DNA from: Oscillospiraceae bacterium
Lineage (GTDB): Bacteria; Bacillota; Clostridia; Oscillospirales; Ruminococcaceae
Assembly (NCBI GenBank): GCA_017427265.1
Contig: JAFRTG010000035.1
Span: 1 to 64,000 of the forward strand
DNA: 64,000 bases
Reading direction: 5' to 3'
The notes under the pieces were generated by a model. It was given only the letters and a program-made list of their open reading frames with translations, searched no databases and was not told the DNA's origin. Each line of letters starts with the position of its first letter. Position 1 is the stretch's first letter. This document shows, in pieces, positions 5,741 to 13,531 of this stretch. Position numbers and translations under genes: made by a program.

Positions 5741-6762
5741 GATGTGCTCCTTTCCTTTGCACGGTGCAGCATAATATAAATGACGACCGGTGCGCCGAAC
5801 ACTGCTGTTACAGTACTGACACTCAGCTCCTGCGGTGCAAACAGCGTGCGTGCGATCAGATCGCAGCCCATGCAAAAGACACCGCCACCCAGAAATGCCG
5901 CCGGAATCAGAATCAGCGGCTTGGCCGTACCAAACATCCCTTTCATCAGATGCGGCACGGCAATGCCGACAAAGGATACCGGCCCTGCAAACGCCGTCAC
6001 ACATGCAGACAGCAAACTGGAAAGCAGAATCAGGAGCAGCCGGAACCGCCGGATATTGACACCCATATTTTCTGCATACGCTTCACCGAGCTGATAGGCA
6101 CCGATCGGCTTGGAGAGCAGAAATGCACCGATCAGCGCAGCAAATACCAGAAGCGTCATCGCACGGATATCCTGCCAGTCCGCGCCGGAAAAGCTGCCCT
6201 TTGACCAGTTATGCAGATTGACAATGTTGGCGTCATCTGCAAATGTCACTGCAAGATCGGTCAGCGCATTACAGATATAGCCGATCATGACACCGGAGAT
6301 CACCAGCTGCGCCATGCTCCGTACCTTGCCGGAGAACAGCAGCACCATCAGCATACACAATACTGCACCGACAAATGCCGCTGCAATCATCATACTGCTG
6401 TGCATCACAAAACCGTGCTGCAGTGCTGCAATCATCAGCAGAGCAACGGTCAGCTTTGCGCCGGACGATATTCCGAGCACAAAAGGTCCGGCAATCGGAT
6501 TGCGGAAAAAACTCTGCAATAAGAAGCCGGAAACCGATAACCCGCCGCCGAGAATCAGAGCAGAAAGTGTCCGCGGCAGCCGGATATCGGTCAGAATGCG
6601 CACCGATGCAGCGTCCGCAGGACGACCGGTCAGAATGCCGAAAACCGATGCCGGAGATATATGGGTGCTGCCGGACATCAGGCTCAGGCAGAAGAAAAGC
6701 CCGGCAAGCACAAGCAGCCCGATAAAACAAATCGAAACGCGCAGCATACGCCGTTTTTCCAT
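5737..6762 (-). CDS. btuC: BtuC/FecCD-family ABC transporter permease
   Basis: This 341-residue polytopic membrane protein of the FecCD family dimerises to form the import channel for cobalamin- or siderophore-like ligands. Recognisable family landmarks are RLPRTLSALILGGGLSVSGFLLQSFFRNPIAGPFVLGISSGA (about residues 61-102), the GWCKGS-like 'NLHNWSKGSF' segment, and GPVSFVGIAVPHLMK (about residues 258-272), which contacts the ATPase. It lies 10 bases after the binding-protein gene and overlaps the ATPase gene. Placement downstream of a cobalamin riboswitch supports corrinoid uptake. Confidence 0.9.
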   Translation of the reverse strand: MEKRRMLRVSICFIGLLVLAGLFFCLSLMSGSTHISPASVFGILTGRPADAASVRILTDIRLPRTLSALILGGGLSVSGFLLQSFFRNPIAGPFVLGISSGAKLTVALLMIAALQHGFVMHSSMMIAAAFVGAVLCMLMVLLFSGKVRSMAQLVISGVMIGYICNALTDLAVTFADDANIVNLHNWSKGSFSGADWQDIRAMTLLVFAALIGAFLLSKPIGAYQLGEAYAENMGVNIRRFRLLLILLSSLLSACVTAFAGPVSFVGIAVPHLMKGMFGTAKPLILIPAAFLGGGVFCMGCDLIARTLFAPQELSVSTVTAVFGAPVVIYIMLHRAKERSTS

Positions 6763-6772
6763 ATGTGATACC

Positions 6773-7900
6773 TCAATGAATCCGGTGCAGATAGGTCAGC
6801 TGTTCAATGTTCTCCGCCTGACCGGAAAAGATGTAGTTCAGGTCGGTCATCATATCCGCAGCACCGGTCGTCTGCTGATAGAAATTCTGCTCCGTGCACC
6901 ATACAGCATCGTCCTGTACTGCACGAAAATCCTTGAAAACAGATGACTTTTCAATCAGCTGCGCGATGGAATCCAGCTGTCCCTCTATTGTGCTGTTATA
7001 GATCAGGATATCTGCATTCTTCGCAATCGAATAGAATGTTTCCATCTGAATATTCATGGTTGAAAGCGCGTTGTCGTCAATATGCAGATCGTCTGCGGTG
7101 AAAATATAACGCCCGCCTGCAAGGCCGATCATCTGTGAAATGTAGTCGCCCGGCTTGCGGATATTGACCGCCCCGTTTGCTGTCACGCTGAAAAAGGCGA
7201 CCGTTTTGCGTTCGGCATCGGAAATATCAGGGAGCTGCAGCGCATGAAATCCCGCAGTTTTCTCCTCAAAGACCTTTTCCGCTTCCTCCTCTTTGCCGAG
7301 CAGAAGCCCGTAGAGCTTCATCCATTCCATGCGTCCGAGCGGATGCTGCTCATAGCTGGAGCGTTCCACGATCACCGGAATGCCCAGCGATTCAATCTGC
7401 TCTTTGACAGCCGGGCTGTGCGAGATCATCGTGTTTTCAATCGCAAGCGGACAGTCGGATTCCGTCAGTGCCTCGTAGTCCGGCGCGCTGTATTTGCCGA
7501 TGAACGTGAGCTCCCCGCGCTGCATCGCGTCCTGTACCGCAGGAAGCGTCCAGCCGCCGATGTCTGTCGATGTCATCGTAACCGCATCCAGCGAGCCGAT
7601 CGCATCGAACAGATCCATTGCGGAGGAGGAAGCCAGATAAATATCGCCATGCGGCTGACGAATGACAGGCAGCGAATTCCCTTCCGGTTCTGAACATCCG
7701 TCCGGCACAAACAGATAGCTTTCAGCAGCGATGTGAATGACGAAGCAGCCGTCCGTGCAGTGATCGACGGAAAACTGCTCCGCATATTCCAGCGGCATCT
7801 GACCTGTGATTTGATAACCGGCTGTGTCCGGCTCTGTATGCGCCGCACAGCCGGTCAGCAGAATGAATGCTGCCGCAAACGGAAGAACCCGTTTCATCAT
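6773..7900 (-). CDS. btuF: BtuF/FecB-like substrate-binding lipoprotein
   Basis: This 375-residue surface lipoprotein captures the ligand for the BtuCD-like importer. A signal peptide ends in the lipobox LLTGC (Cys near residue 18). The body has the two-lobed TroA/FecB architecture: lobe 1 with VTMTSTDIGGWTLPAV and FIGKYSAPDYEAL, a long linking helix (GRMEWMKLYGLLLGKEEEAE), and lobe 2 with VAFFSVTANGAVNIRKPGDYISQMIGLAGG. The first ~65 residues before lobe 1 are longer than usual. The start overlaps the upstream lipoprotein stop. A corrinoid ligand is inferred from the riboswitch; haem or another tetrapyrrole is possible. Confidence 0.8.
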   Translation of the reverse strand: MMKRVLPFAAAFILLTGCAAHTEPDTAGYQITGQMPLEYAEQFSVDHCTDGCFVIHIAAESYLFVPDGCSEPEGNSLPVIRQPHGDIYLASSSAMDLFDAIGSLDAVTMTSTDIGGWTLPAVQDAMQRGELTFIGKYSAPDYEALTESDCPLAIENTMISHSPAVKEQIESLGIPVIVERSSYEQHPLGRMEWMKLYGLLLGKEEEAEKVFEEKTAGFHALQLPDISDAERKTVAFFSVTANGAVNIRKPGDYISQMIGLAGGRYIFTADDLHIDDNALSTMNIQMETFYSIAKNADILIYNSTIEGQLDSIAQLIEKSSVFKDFRAVQDDAVWCTEQNFYQQTTGAADMMTDLNYIFSGQAENIEQLTYLHRIH

Positions 7901-8856
7901 TTGACGGAGGCGGAATCGAAATACAGCGTATATTCGATCTCGTGCGGCGTACTCATGGCAGTCGTATCTGCTGTGATTTTCAGTTTGCGGTCAAAAGCGG
8001 AGACAGGAATCTCAAAAACAGAAAATTCGGTGGTATCGGTCGGCTCATACTTTTCGCCGTCCACAATCATATAGTCATACTTGTTGCTGCTCCAGATAAT
8101 CTCCGCTGCTGCCTGACCGCCGGAGACAGTCAACTTGGCGGGAGACTGCACGCTGGCTTTGCCGGAGCCGCCCTCCAGTGTCACATCTACCGTATATTCG
8201 CCGTCTGCAAGTCCGAGGGATGCAGCGGTGACCTTTTCCTGCTGGGGCAGCGCATCCTCCGGGAGCGAATCCGCACGAAAGACCAGCTTGCGGTCATACC
8301 ATAGCTGCTTTTTGCGGCTGAATGCAGCGCAGTCGATTGCCTGATTGAGCGCTTCCACAGGGAATGTGAAGATGCAGCCGCTGTCTGTTTCGTCGGGAGC
8401 GATGAACGCTGATACATCGGCCTGTGCAGCCTGCTCTGCCGTTCCCGCAAAGAGATATTCATAGCTCTTGCTGCCGATTGTCAGCGCAGCGGTCATTTTG
8501 CCGTCTGCGACAGTCAGCCTGCAGTCCGCAATCTTGAACATGGACGAGCTGGAATCGACGGAAATCTGGTATTCGCCCTCTTTGACCGCTTCGGCCGGAA
8601 CTGGCTCCATGCCCTCGTATCCGACTGCATCTGCTTCGATGACATCATCGCCTGTTGCGACGGCAAGCGAGGATTCGTCAGCAGTGACCGTTTCGGCCTG
8701 TGTGGTTTCCGGTGCGATTTCTGTTGCCGTTTCTGCTGCTGCGCTTTCCTGAACAGCCGGTGCAGTATCAGTCGGCTGCATATCCGGCAGCGTATTGCCG
8801 CAGCCGGTCAAAAGCAGCGCACAGAGCAGTGCGATCGTCCAAGTCTTCTGTTTCAT
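7897..8856 (-). CDS. lipoprotein with two tandem beta-sandwich (NEAT-like) domains
   Basis: This 319-residue lipoprotein has a signal peptide with LLTGC lipobox (Cys19), then an Ala/Thr/Glu-rich spacer to about residue 90 that would lift the domains off the membrane. Two related repeats follow: about 92-195 (GEYQISVDSSSSMFKI... ending RKLVF) and about 210-315 (GEYTVDVTLEGGSGKASV, then YDYMIVDGEKYEP, ending HEIEYTLYF). The pattern 'DGxY-V-V...A.L.V..G...A.I.....Y.Y...G..Y.P' recalls NEAT or iron-transport-associated domains, which bind haem in other Firmicutes. Lying between an exported CbiK and the BtuF-like protein, it may bind or relay a tetrapyrrole. That role is inferred. Confidence 0.6.
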   Translation of the reverse strand: MKQKTWTIALLCALLLTGCGNTLPDMQPTDTAPAVQESAAAETATEIAPETTQAETVTADESSLAVATGDDVIEADAVGYEGMEPVPAEAVKEGEYQISVDSSSSMFKIADCRLTVADGKMTAALTIGSKSYEYLFAGTAEQAAQADVSAFIAPDETDSGCIFTFPVEALNQAIDCAAFSRKKQLWYDRKLVFRADSLPEDALPQQEKVTAASLGLADGEYTVDVTLEGGSGKASVQSPAKLTVSGGQAAAEIIWSSNKYDYMIVDGEKYEPTDTTEFSVFEIPVSAFDRKLKITADTTAMSTPHEIEYTLYFDSASVK

Positions 8857-8879
8857 ACAATTTCCTCCCGATACAGAAA

Positions 8880-8901
8880 CCGGACAGCCGAAACTGTCCG
8901 G
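8880..8901 (-). other. intercistronic hairpin between cbiK and the lipoprotein gene
   Basis: CCGGACAG (8880-8887) and CTGTCCGG (8894-8901) pair perfectly around a 6-base loop, in the 54-base gap between the two genes. Only a weak T-rich stretch (TTTCTG) follows on the minus strand, so it may be a partial terminator or an mRNA-stability element that tunes downstream expression. Confidence 0.5.
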
Positions 8902-8910
8902 ATCGTAATA

Positions 8911-9966
8911 TTACTGAATCGAATCAATCGCAGCCTGTGCGTGCTCGACATACAGCTTGCGGATTTCTTCATTTTCACCGAGGCCGCGTACCACGCATTT
9001 GACCTCATAGCCTGCACTCTCGAAAACGGATTTCCAGGAATCCTCTTCATCGCCTGCCATGTCGTTGTTGGCGTGATCGCCTGCAACAACCATCAGCGGC
9101 TCCAGAACAACGCGCTCATAATCGCCCGCCTGAACCAGCTTCAGCACATCGTCCACGGACGGCGTTGCTTCCACCGTGCCGACAAAGTAATTCTTGTAGC
9201 CGTCAGCAGTCAGCAGATCCTGCATCTTCTGATAAACCGCATTGGAATCGGCCTCTGTTCCGTGACCCATGAAGCAGATCGCGGTCTTTCCGTCGTCATA
9301 TTCCTTTGTCCAGTCGGTGATTGCCGCTTCCACGCGCTTGAAATCGTCATCGCTCGTGAGCAGCGGCTTGCCGAATACGACCTTGTCAAAGGCATCGGAC
9401 TTTGCGCCGACCTGATCAATCAGATCATTGTATTCCAGACCGTTCATCAGGTGAGTCGGCTGAACAACAAGCGTTTTGACGTTGTTGTCGATTGCACGCT
9501 GCAAAGCAGCATCCACATCGTCAATGAGAATGCCGTCGCGGCGGTTCACATGGTCGATGATGATATTTGCAGTAAAGCCGCGGCGCACACTGTAATCCGG
9601 AAACGCCTTTTCCAGCGAATCCTCGATTGCACCAATCGTCAGGCGGCGGCTGTCATTGTAGCTTGTACCGAAGCTCAGAACCAGCAGCTCCTTTTCGCCG
9701 ATCTCGTCCTGATTGCGTACATTGTCAAGCGATGCATCGCCGGTATCGTAGTTTTCCTCATCTTCCTCAGGCTCTTCCTCCTCTTCGGAAGACGCATCCT
9801 CCGGAGCAGTTGTTTCTTCAACCGAGGATTCCTCCGGGACAGCAGTTGTTTCGGCAGCGCTGCTCTCCGTATTCTGTGTATCTGCAACGGAACCGGATTC
9901 TCCGCAGCCGGTAACCGCAGCAGCCATCATTGCAAGACTCATGATAACAGCAAGTTTCCTTTTCAT
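8911..9966 (-). CDS. cbiK: exported lipoprotein form of anaerobic cobalt chelatase CbiK
   Basis: This is a 351-residue protein of the CbiK family, which inserts Co2+ into sirohydrochlorin (factor II) in the anaerobic B12 pathway. Unlike the classic cytoplasmic ~264-residue enzyme, it starts with a signal peptide and lipobox (AVTGC, Cys21) and a Glu/Asp/Ser-rich tether (residues about 23-90). The catalytic trio is present: His235 in MGHGTE, Glu267 in GTVEATP and His298 in AGDHANNDM, with spacings (32 and 31) close to those of Salmonella His145/Glu175/His207. It is the first gene after the cobalamin riboswitch, followed by the tandem-domain lipoprotein and the importer. Why a biosynthetic chelatase should act outside the membrane is unresolved. 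Confidence 0.88.
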   Translation of the reverse strand: MKRKLAVIMSLAMMAAAVTGCGESGSVADTQNTESSAAETTAVPEESSVEETTAPEDASSEEEEEPEEDEENYDTGDASLDNVRNQDEIGEKELLVLSFGTSYNDSRRLTIGAIEDSLEKAFPDYSVRRGFTANIIIDHVNRRDGILIDDVDAALQRAIDNNVKTLVVQPTHLMNGLEYNDLIDQVGAKSDAFDKVVFGKPLLTSDDDFKRVEAAITDWTKEYDDGKTAICFMGHGTEADSNAVYQKMQDLLTADGYKNYFVGTVEATPSVDDVLKLVQAGDYERVVLEPLMVVAGDHANNDMAGDEEDSWKSVFESAGYEVKCVVRGLGENEEIRKLYVEHAQAAIDSIQ

Positions 9967-10007
9967 TTTTATACATCCTTTCCGATAAAAGGGCGCATGA
10001 ATCGCAA

Positions 10008-10043
10008 TAAAAAATGCTCCCTCTCCGCCGGGAAAGAAAGCAT
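10008..10043 (-). terminator. riboswitch expression-platform terminator
   Basis: On the minus strand a hairpin with arms 10031-10043 and 10014-10026 (13 pairs, several of them G-U, starting ATGCT/AGCAT) is followed at once by TTTTTT (10008-10013). It lies between the cobalamin aptamer and the cbiK ribosome binding site. This suggests control by premature termination when B12 is bound. Confidence 0.75.
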
Positions 10044-10133
10044 CGCAGACAGACCCTTCCGAAAGCCGGAGAGCCTGCAGACAGTACGATCAATCCCTCG
10101 TGATCTGAGCCGTTCGGCTCTGTACCAACAGAC

Positions 10134-10312
10134 GGCAGGTTTCCTGGCTTATGCTTCAGCACGGTATTCAAAGCCTTCCCGATTGCTCAGTGACTCCGCA
10201 CGGCGGCCGTGCAGCTGAATACCGCTCAGCAAATACAGTGACGAGATCGTGCAGGATTCTGACCTGCTTCCCTTTTAACCCGCTGCGGGAGAAGCTCCGG
10301 CAGCCGGCACCG
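10134..10312 (-). ncRNA. cobalamin (B12) riboswitch
   Basis: Reading leftward, the region contains the hallmarks of the cobalamin aptamer in order: GGTGCC near 10312, TTAAAAGGGAAGCAGG, AATCCTGC, CACTGT, GGAGTCACTGAG, CGGGAAGGC, and the B12 box AGCCAGGAAACCTGCC at 10134-10149. Binding of adenosyl- or methylcobalamin should switch off the downstream genes. It controls cbiK, the lipoprotein and the importer, not the corrin operon, which ends upstream at 10405. Confidence 0.95.
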
Positions 10313-10349
10313 TTTGTTTCATATTCGGTTCTGTTCATGAACAATAGAC

Positions 10350-10378
10350 ATTATAGCGCAGTTGCCGCAGAATTGCAA
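10350..10378 (-). promoter_or_regulatory. promoter of the riboswitch transcript
   Basis: On the minus strand TTGCAA (10373-10378) and TATAAT (10350-10355) are spaced exactly 17 bases. Transcription would start near 10343, about 30 bases before the aptamer. It lies just beyond the cbiC stop codon, so the transport operon has its own start even if some readthrough occurs. Confidence 0.75.
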
Positions 10379-10404
10379 GTATTCCGCAGCTTTTTTTGCA
10401 TATT

Positions 10405-11034
10405 CTACAGTTTTTTGTCAGCTAGATACAGAAGCGCATTGCAGATTGCCGCCGCAACATTGCTCCCGCCCTTTCGCCCGCGTGCGGCAATACAGGGGAT
10501 TCCGGACGCGATCAGCATTTCCTTTGACTGCACCACATTGACAAATCCGACCGGAACTGCTATGACAAATTCCGGACGGAAAATCCCCTGCTCAATGAGC
10601 TCCGTCAGCCGGATGAGCGCCGTCGGAGCATTGCCGACAGCGTAGATGACAGGCTTTCCGAGCCTGGCGGCTTTCTCAACAGATGCCGTTGCTCTGGTTG
10701 TGCCGTTCTTTTTTGCTGCATCCGCGATATCCGCGTCTGCCATAAAGCATTCGCATGTGCAGCCGTGCCGCGAAAGCGCTGCTTTGTTGATCCCGGATTT
10801 TGCCATATTGGTATCTGTCACAAAAACAGCCTTTTTCTGTATCGCCTGCATCGCTGTTTCTATCATACCCGGTGAAAAATAAAGACTGTCGAGATAATCA
10901 AAGTCTGCTGTCGTATGGATCACGCGCATGACAACCGGCTTGATGTCGTCAGGAATCTCACGGTCAAGCTCAGATTCAATAATCTCAAAGCTGCGGCGTT
11001 CGATATCTGCCGGCAGAACGTACTCGAGCTTCAT
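10405..11034 (-). CDS. cbiC: cobalt-precorrin-8 methylmutase
   Basis: This 209-residue CbiC moves the methyl group from C11 to C12 to give cobyrinate. The catalytic His is visible as His40 in VMRVIHTTADFDY, and the family motifs FVTDTNMAKSGIN, YAVGNAPTAL and GIPCIAARGRKGGSNVAAAI are all present. The start overlaps the cbiP stop by 4 bases. It is the last gene of the corrin operon and ends shortly before the promoter of the riboswitch operon. Confidence 0.96.
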   Translation of the reverse strand: MKLEYVLPADIERRSFEIIESELDREIPDDIKPVVMRVIHTTADFDYLDSLYFSPGMIETAMQAIQKKAVFVTDTNMAKSGINKAALSRHGCTCECFMADADIADAAKKNGTTRATASVEKAARLGKPVIYAVGNAPTALIRLTELIEQGIFRPEFVIAVPVGFVNVVQSKEMLIASGIPCIAARGRKGGSNVAAAICNALLYLADKKL

Positions 11035-12503
11035 ACACCATCCTCCATAATCTGATAGACCTTTGCTATATCAATACTCTTCCGCACGGTATCAGCAAGC
11101 AGATCAAGCTGCGCTTCACGATGCGCACGGCGGTCAAGCACTTCTCCGTGATATTGCAGCCCCTTTGCCTGATACAGCGCATGAACCAGTGCACCGGAAA
11201 CCGCTGCGCTGTCAAATATCCCGTGTACATAGCAGCCGGCGATATTGCCGGAATAACGGCCGCCGCAGCTCGTCAGCGGTGCAGAGCTGCTTTCCGTACT
11301 GCCCATATGTACCTCATAGCCGTAAAAGGAAGCACCCGATAAACAGGAAAAAAAGCCGGGCAGGCTGCAAAAAGTCCCCGCTGTCTGCGTCTGTGTTTTC
11401 TCCGGATCAAAAACAGTTCTGCAATCCGGCAGCAAGCTGAGACCGCGGATACTCCCCCCGCATTCAACACACGCCGGGTCAGAGATCTCACATCCAAGCA
11501 TCTGGTATCCGCCGCAGATACCGAACACGGGGAATCCGCGCCGGGCAAGCGAGAATACAGCCTGCTCCATACCGGTTTCGCGCATCCACTGCATATCTGC
11601 AATCGTGCTTTTGGTGCCCGGCAGAATCAGCAAATCCGGGTTGCCGAGCTGTTCCGGCGCTGATACATACCGCACAGAAACGCCCGCATACTGCGTCAAT
11701 ACATCGAAATCAGAGAAATTGGAAATCTTTGGAAAGCGGATCACCGCAATATCTATGATCCCCGTATTCTGCGATTTGTTCAGCCGCTGTGAGAGGCTGT
11801 CCTCATCCTCAAGATCATGCTGAATATACGGCATCACGCCGAGAACAGGCTTCCCGCTTTTTTGCTCTAAAATCCGGACGCCGTCGTCAAACAGGGACAG
11901 ATCGCCGCGGAACCGGTTGACAATAAGGCCTTTTATAAGATTCTGCTCATGCGGTTCAAGCAGTGAATAAGTGCCTAAAAGCTGCGCAAACACACCGCCG
12001 CAGTCGATATCCCCGACCAGCAGCACCGGAATCCGCAGCATGTCCGCAAGCCCCATATTGACAATGTCATTTTCTTTCAGATTCAGCTCAACCGGGCTTC
12101 CGGCGCCTTCGACGACGATGATGTCATACTGCGAAGCGAGTGTTTCGTATGCATACCGGATATCCGGAATCAGTTCGGTTTTTCGTCTGAAATACTCTGC
12201 TGCCCGCATATTGCCGCGTGCCTTGCCGTTGACAATAACCTGTGAGCCGACATCGGTTGTCGGTTTGAGCAGGACCGGATTCATCAGCGCTGAGGGCTCA
12301 ATCCCAGCGGCCTCTGCCTGCAAAGCCTGTGCCCGCCCGATTTCCAGACCGTCCGGTGTTATATAAGAATTCAGCGCCATATTCTGCGATTTGAACGGTG
12401 CAGCGCGGAAGCCGTCCTGCCGGAAAATACGGCATAAAGCTGCTGTCAGCAGGCTTTTTCCGGCACCGGACATCGTGCCCTGAATCATGATTGCTTTTCT
12501 CAT
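11031..12503 (-). CDS. cobQ: cobyric acid synthase (cobyrinic diamide amidase)
   Basis: This 490-residue CbiP/CobQ amidates side chains b, d, e and g of adenosylcobyrinic diamide, using ATP and glutamine. The N-terminal ATP-binding domain has a P-loop-like GTMSGAGKS (residues 9-17) and the family stretch AQALQAEAAGIEPSALMNPVLLKPT; the C-terminal class I glutamine amidotransferase domain has the nucleophile Cys in GICGGYQML and the His in YVHGIFD. It overlaps cobD upstream and cbiC downstream by 4 bases each. Confidence 0.96.
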   Translation of the reverse strand: MRKAIMIQGTMSGAGKSLLTAALCRIFRQDGFRAAPFKSQNMALNSYITPDGLEIGRAQALQAEAAGIEPSALMNPVLLKPTTDVGSQVIVNGKARGNMRAAEYFRRKTELIPDIRYAYETLASQYDIIVVEGAGSPVELNLKENDIVNMGLADMLRIPVLLVGDIDCGGVFAQLLGTYSLLEPHEQNLIKGLIVNRFRGDLSLFDDGVRILEQKSGKPVLGVMPYIQHDLEDEDSLSQRLNKSQNTGIIDIAVIRFPKISNFSDFDVLTQYAGVSVRYVSAPEQLGNPDLLILPGTKSTIADMQWMRETGMEQAVFSLARRGFPVFGICGGYQMLGCEISDPACVECGGSIRGLSLLPDCRTVFDPEKTQTQTAGTFCSLPGFFSCLSGASFYGYEVHMGSTESSSAPLTSCGGRYSGNIAGCYVHGIFDSAAVSGALVHALYQAKGLQYHGEVLDRRAHREAQLDLLADTVRKSIDIAKVYQIMEDGV

Positions 12504-13531
12504 CCGTACACCTCTCTGACAGCTGCAAGCAGCATGCGGTTCTCGTCATGCGTGCGGACTGCGATCCGGAAATGCGCAGATGACAGGCCGTGAAAATCCG
12601 AGCAGCTTCGGACTAAAATCCGGCGTTCCCGCATCTTCGCACCGAACTCCGGTTCAGTTTTCAGCAGCATGAAATTCGCACTCCCCGGATAAACCGTCAC
12701 TCCGCCGGCGGGCAGAAGCTCCTCTAAAAACATCCGCTCTGCCTTGAGATATGAGACGGTTTTCCGGATCCATTCCGTTTCCCGGAGCGCGGCAATTCCG
12801 GCAGCCTGTGCAGGAACGGATACGCTCCAATACTGTCCGGTACATCGGATTTTTTCAGCGAGCAATTCATTTCCGCAGACAGCATAGCCAAGGCGCAGGC
12901 CGGGCATCGCATAGAGCTTTGTAAAAGCATTCAGAATCACACAGTTCTCATTCCAATATGAACGCAGGCTGTATTGCGCAGGAGATTCCGTAAAACGCAA
13001 AAAGCATTCGTCCGATATCAGAAGCGCATGCTTTTCAAGGCATTGATCTGCGATTTTCTTCAGGAGTTCCGGCGAAATCAGCTGACCGGTCGGATTATTC
13101 GGCGTGCATAAAAACACGATATCCGTTTCATCCGATATTGCAGACAGAAAGCCTTCGTCAAGCTGAAAATTCGCTGCAGGGTCAAGCGCATATTCCGCGA
13201 CGCTGCATCCCGCTTCCCGCAGCGCAAAGGCATACTCCGAAAAGGTCGGTGCACAGATCAGCGCGTGCTTCGGCCGGAAAGCGTGTGAAATACGGTAAAT
13301 CATATCTGCTGCACCGTTTCCGCAAACAATCTGCGCGGGCGGAATCTGCTCAAATCCGGAGATGCACTGTGTCAGTGCGGTACAGTGCGGGTCCGGATAA
13401 TGAACGCAGTTTCCTGCGGCGTCAAGAATTGCCCTCCGCACGGCGTCAGGCATTCCGAGCGGATTGATATTCGCTGAAAAATCAAGCATTTCTTTATTCT
13501 GATAAATATTTCCGCCGTGTATTTTCATCAT
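12500..13531 (-). CDS. cobD: L-threonine-O-3-phosphate decarboxylase
   Basis: This 343-residue PLP enzyme of aminotransferase fold I makes (R)-1-amino-2-propanol phosphate, the linker of the B12 nucleotide loop. It opens with the family signature KIHGGNIY then LDFSANINPLGMP. The PLP lysine lies in NAFTKLYAMPGLRLGYAV, and CTPNNPTGQLI is the cofactor-binding loop. Start 13531 (ATGATG after GGAGTATT) overlaps the cbiB stop; the upstream in-frame ATG at 13555 lies inside cbiB. This is the Salmonella-type CobD, distinct from cbiB, which is also called cobD in aerobic nomenclature. Confidence 0.94.
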   Translation of the reverse strand: MMKIHGGNIYQNKEMLDFSANINPLGMPDAVRRAILDAAGNCVHYPDPHCTALTQCISGFEQIPPAQIVCGNGAADMIYRISHAFRPKHALICAPTFSEYAFALREAGCSVAEYALDPAANFQLDEGFLSAISDETDIVFLCTPNNPTGQLISPELLKKIADQCLEKHALLISDECFLRFTESPAQYSLRSYWNENCVILNAFTKLYAMPGLRLGYAVCGNELLAEKIRCTGQYWSVSVPAQAAGIAALRETEWIRKTVSYLKAERMFLEELLPAGGVTVYPGSANFMLLKTEPEFGAKMRERRILVRSCSDFHGLSSAHFRIAVRTHDENRMLLAAVREVYG

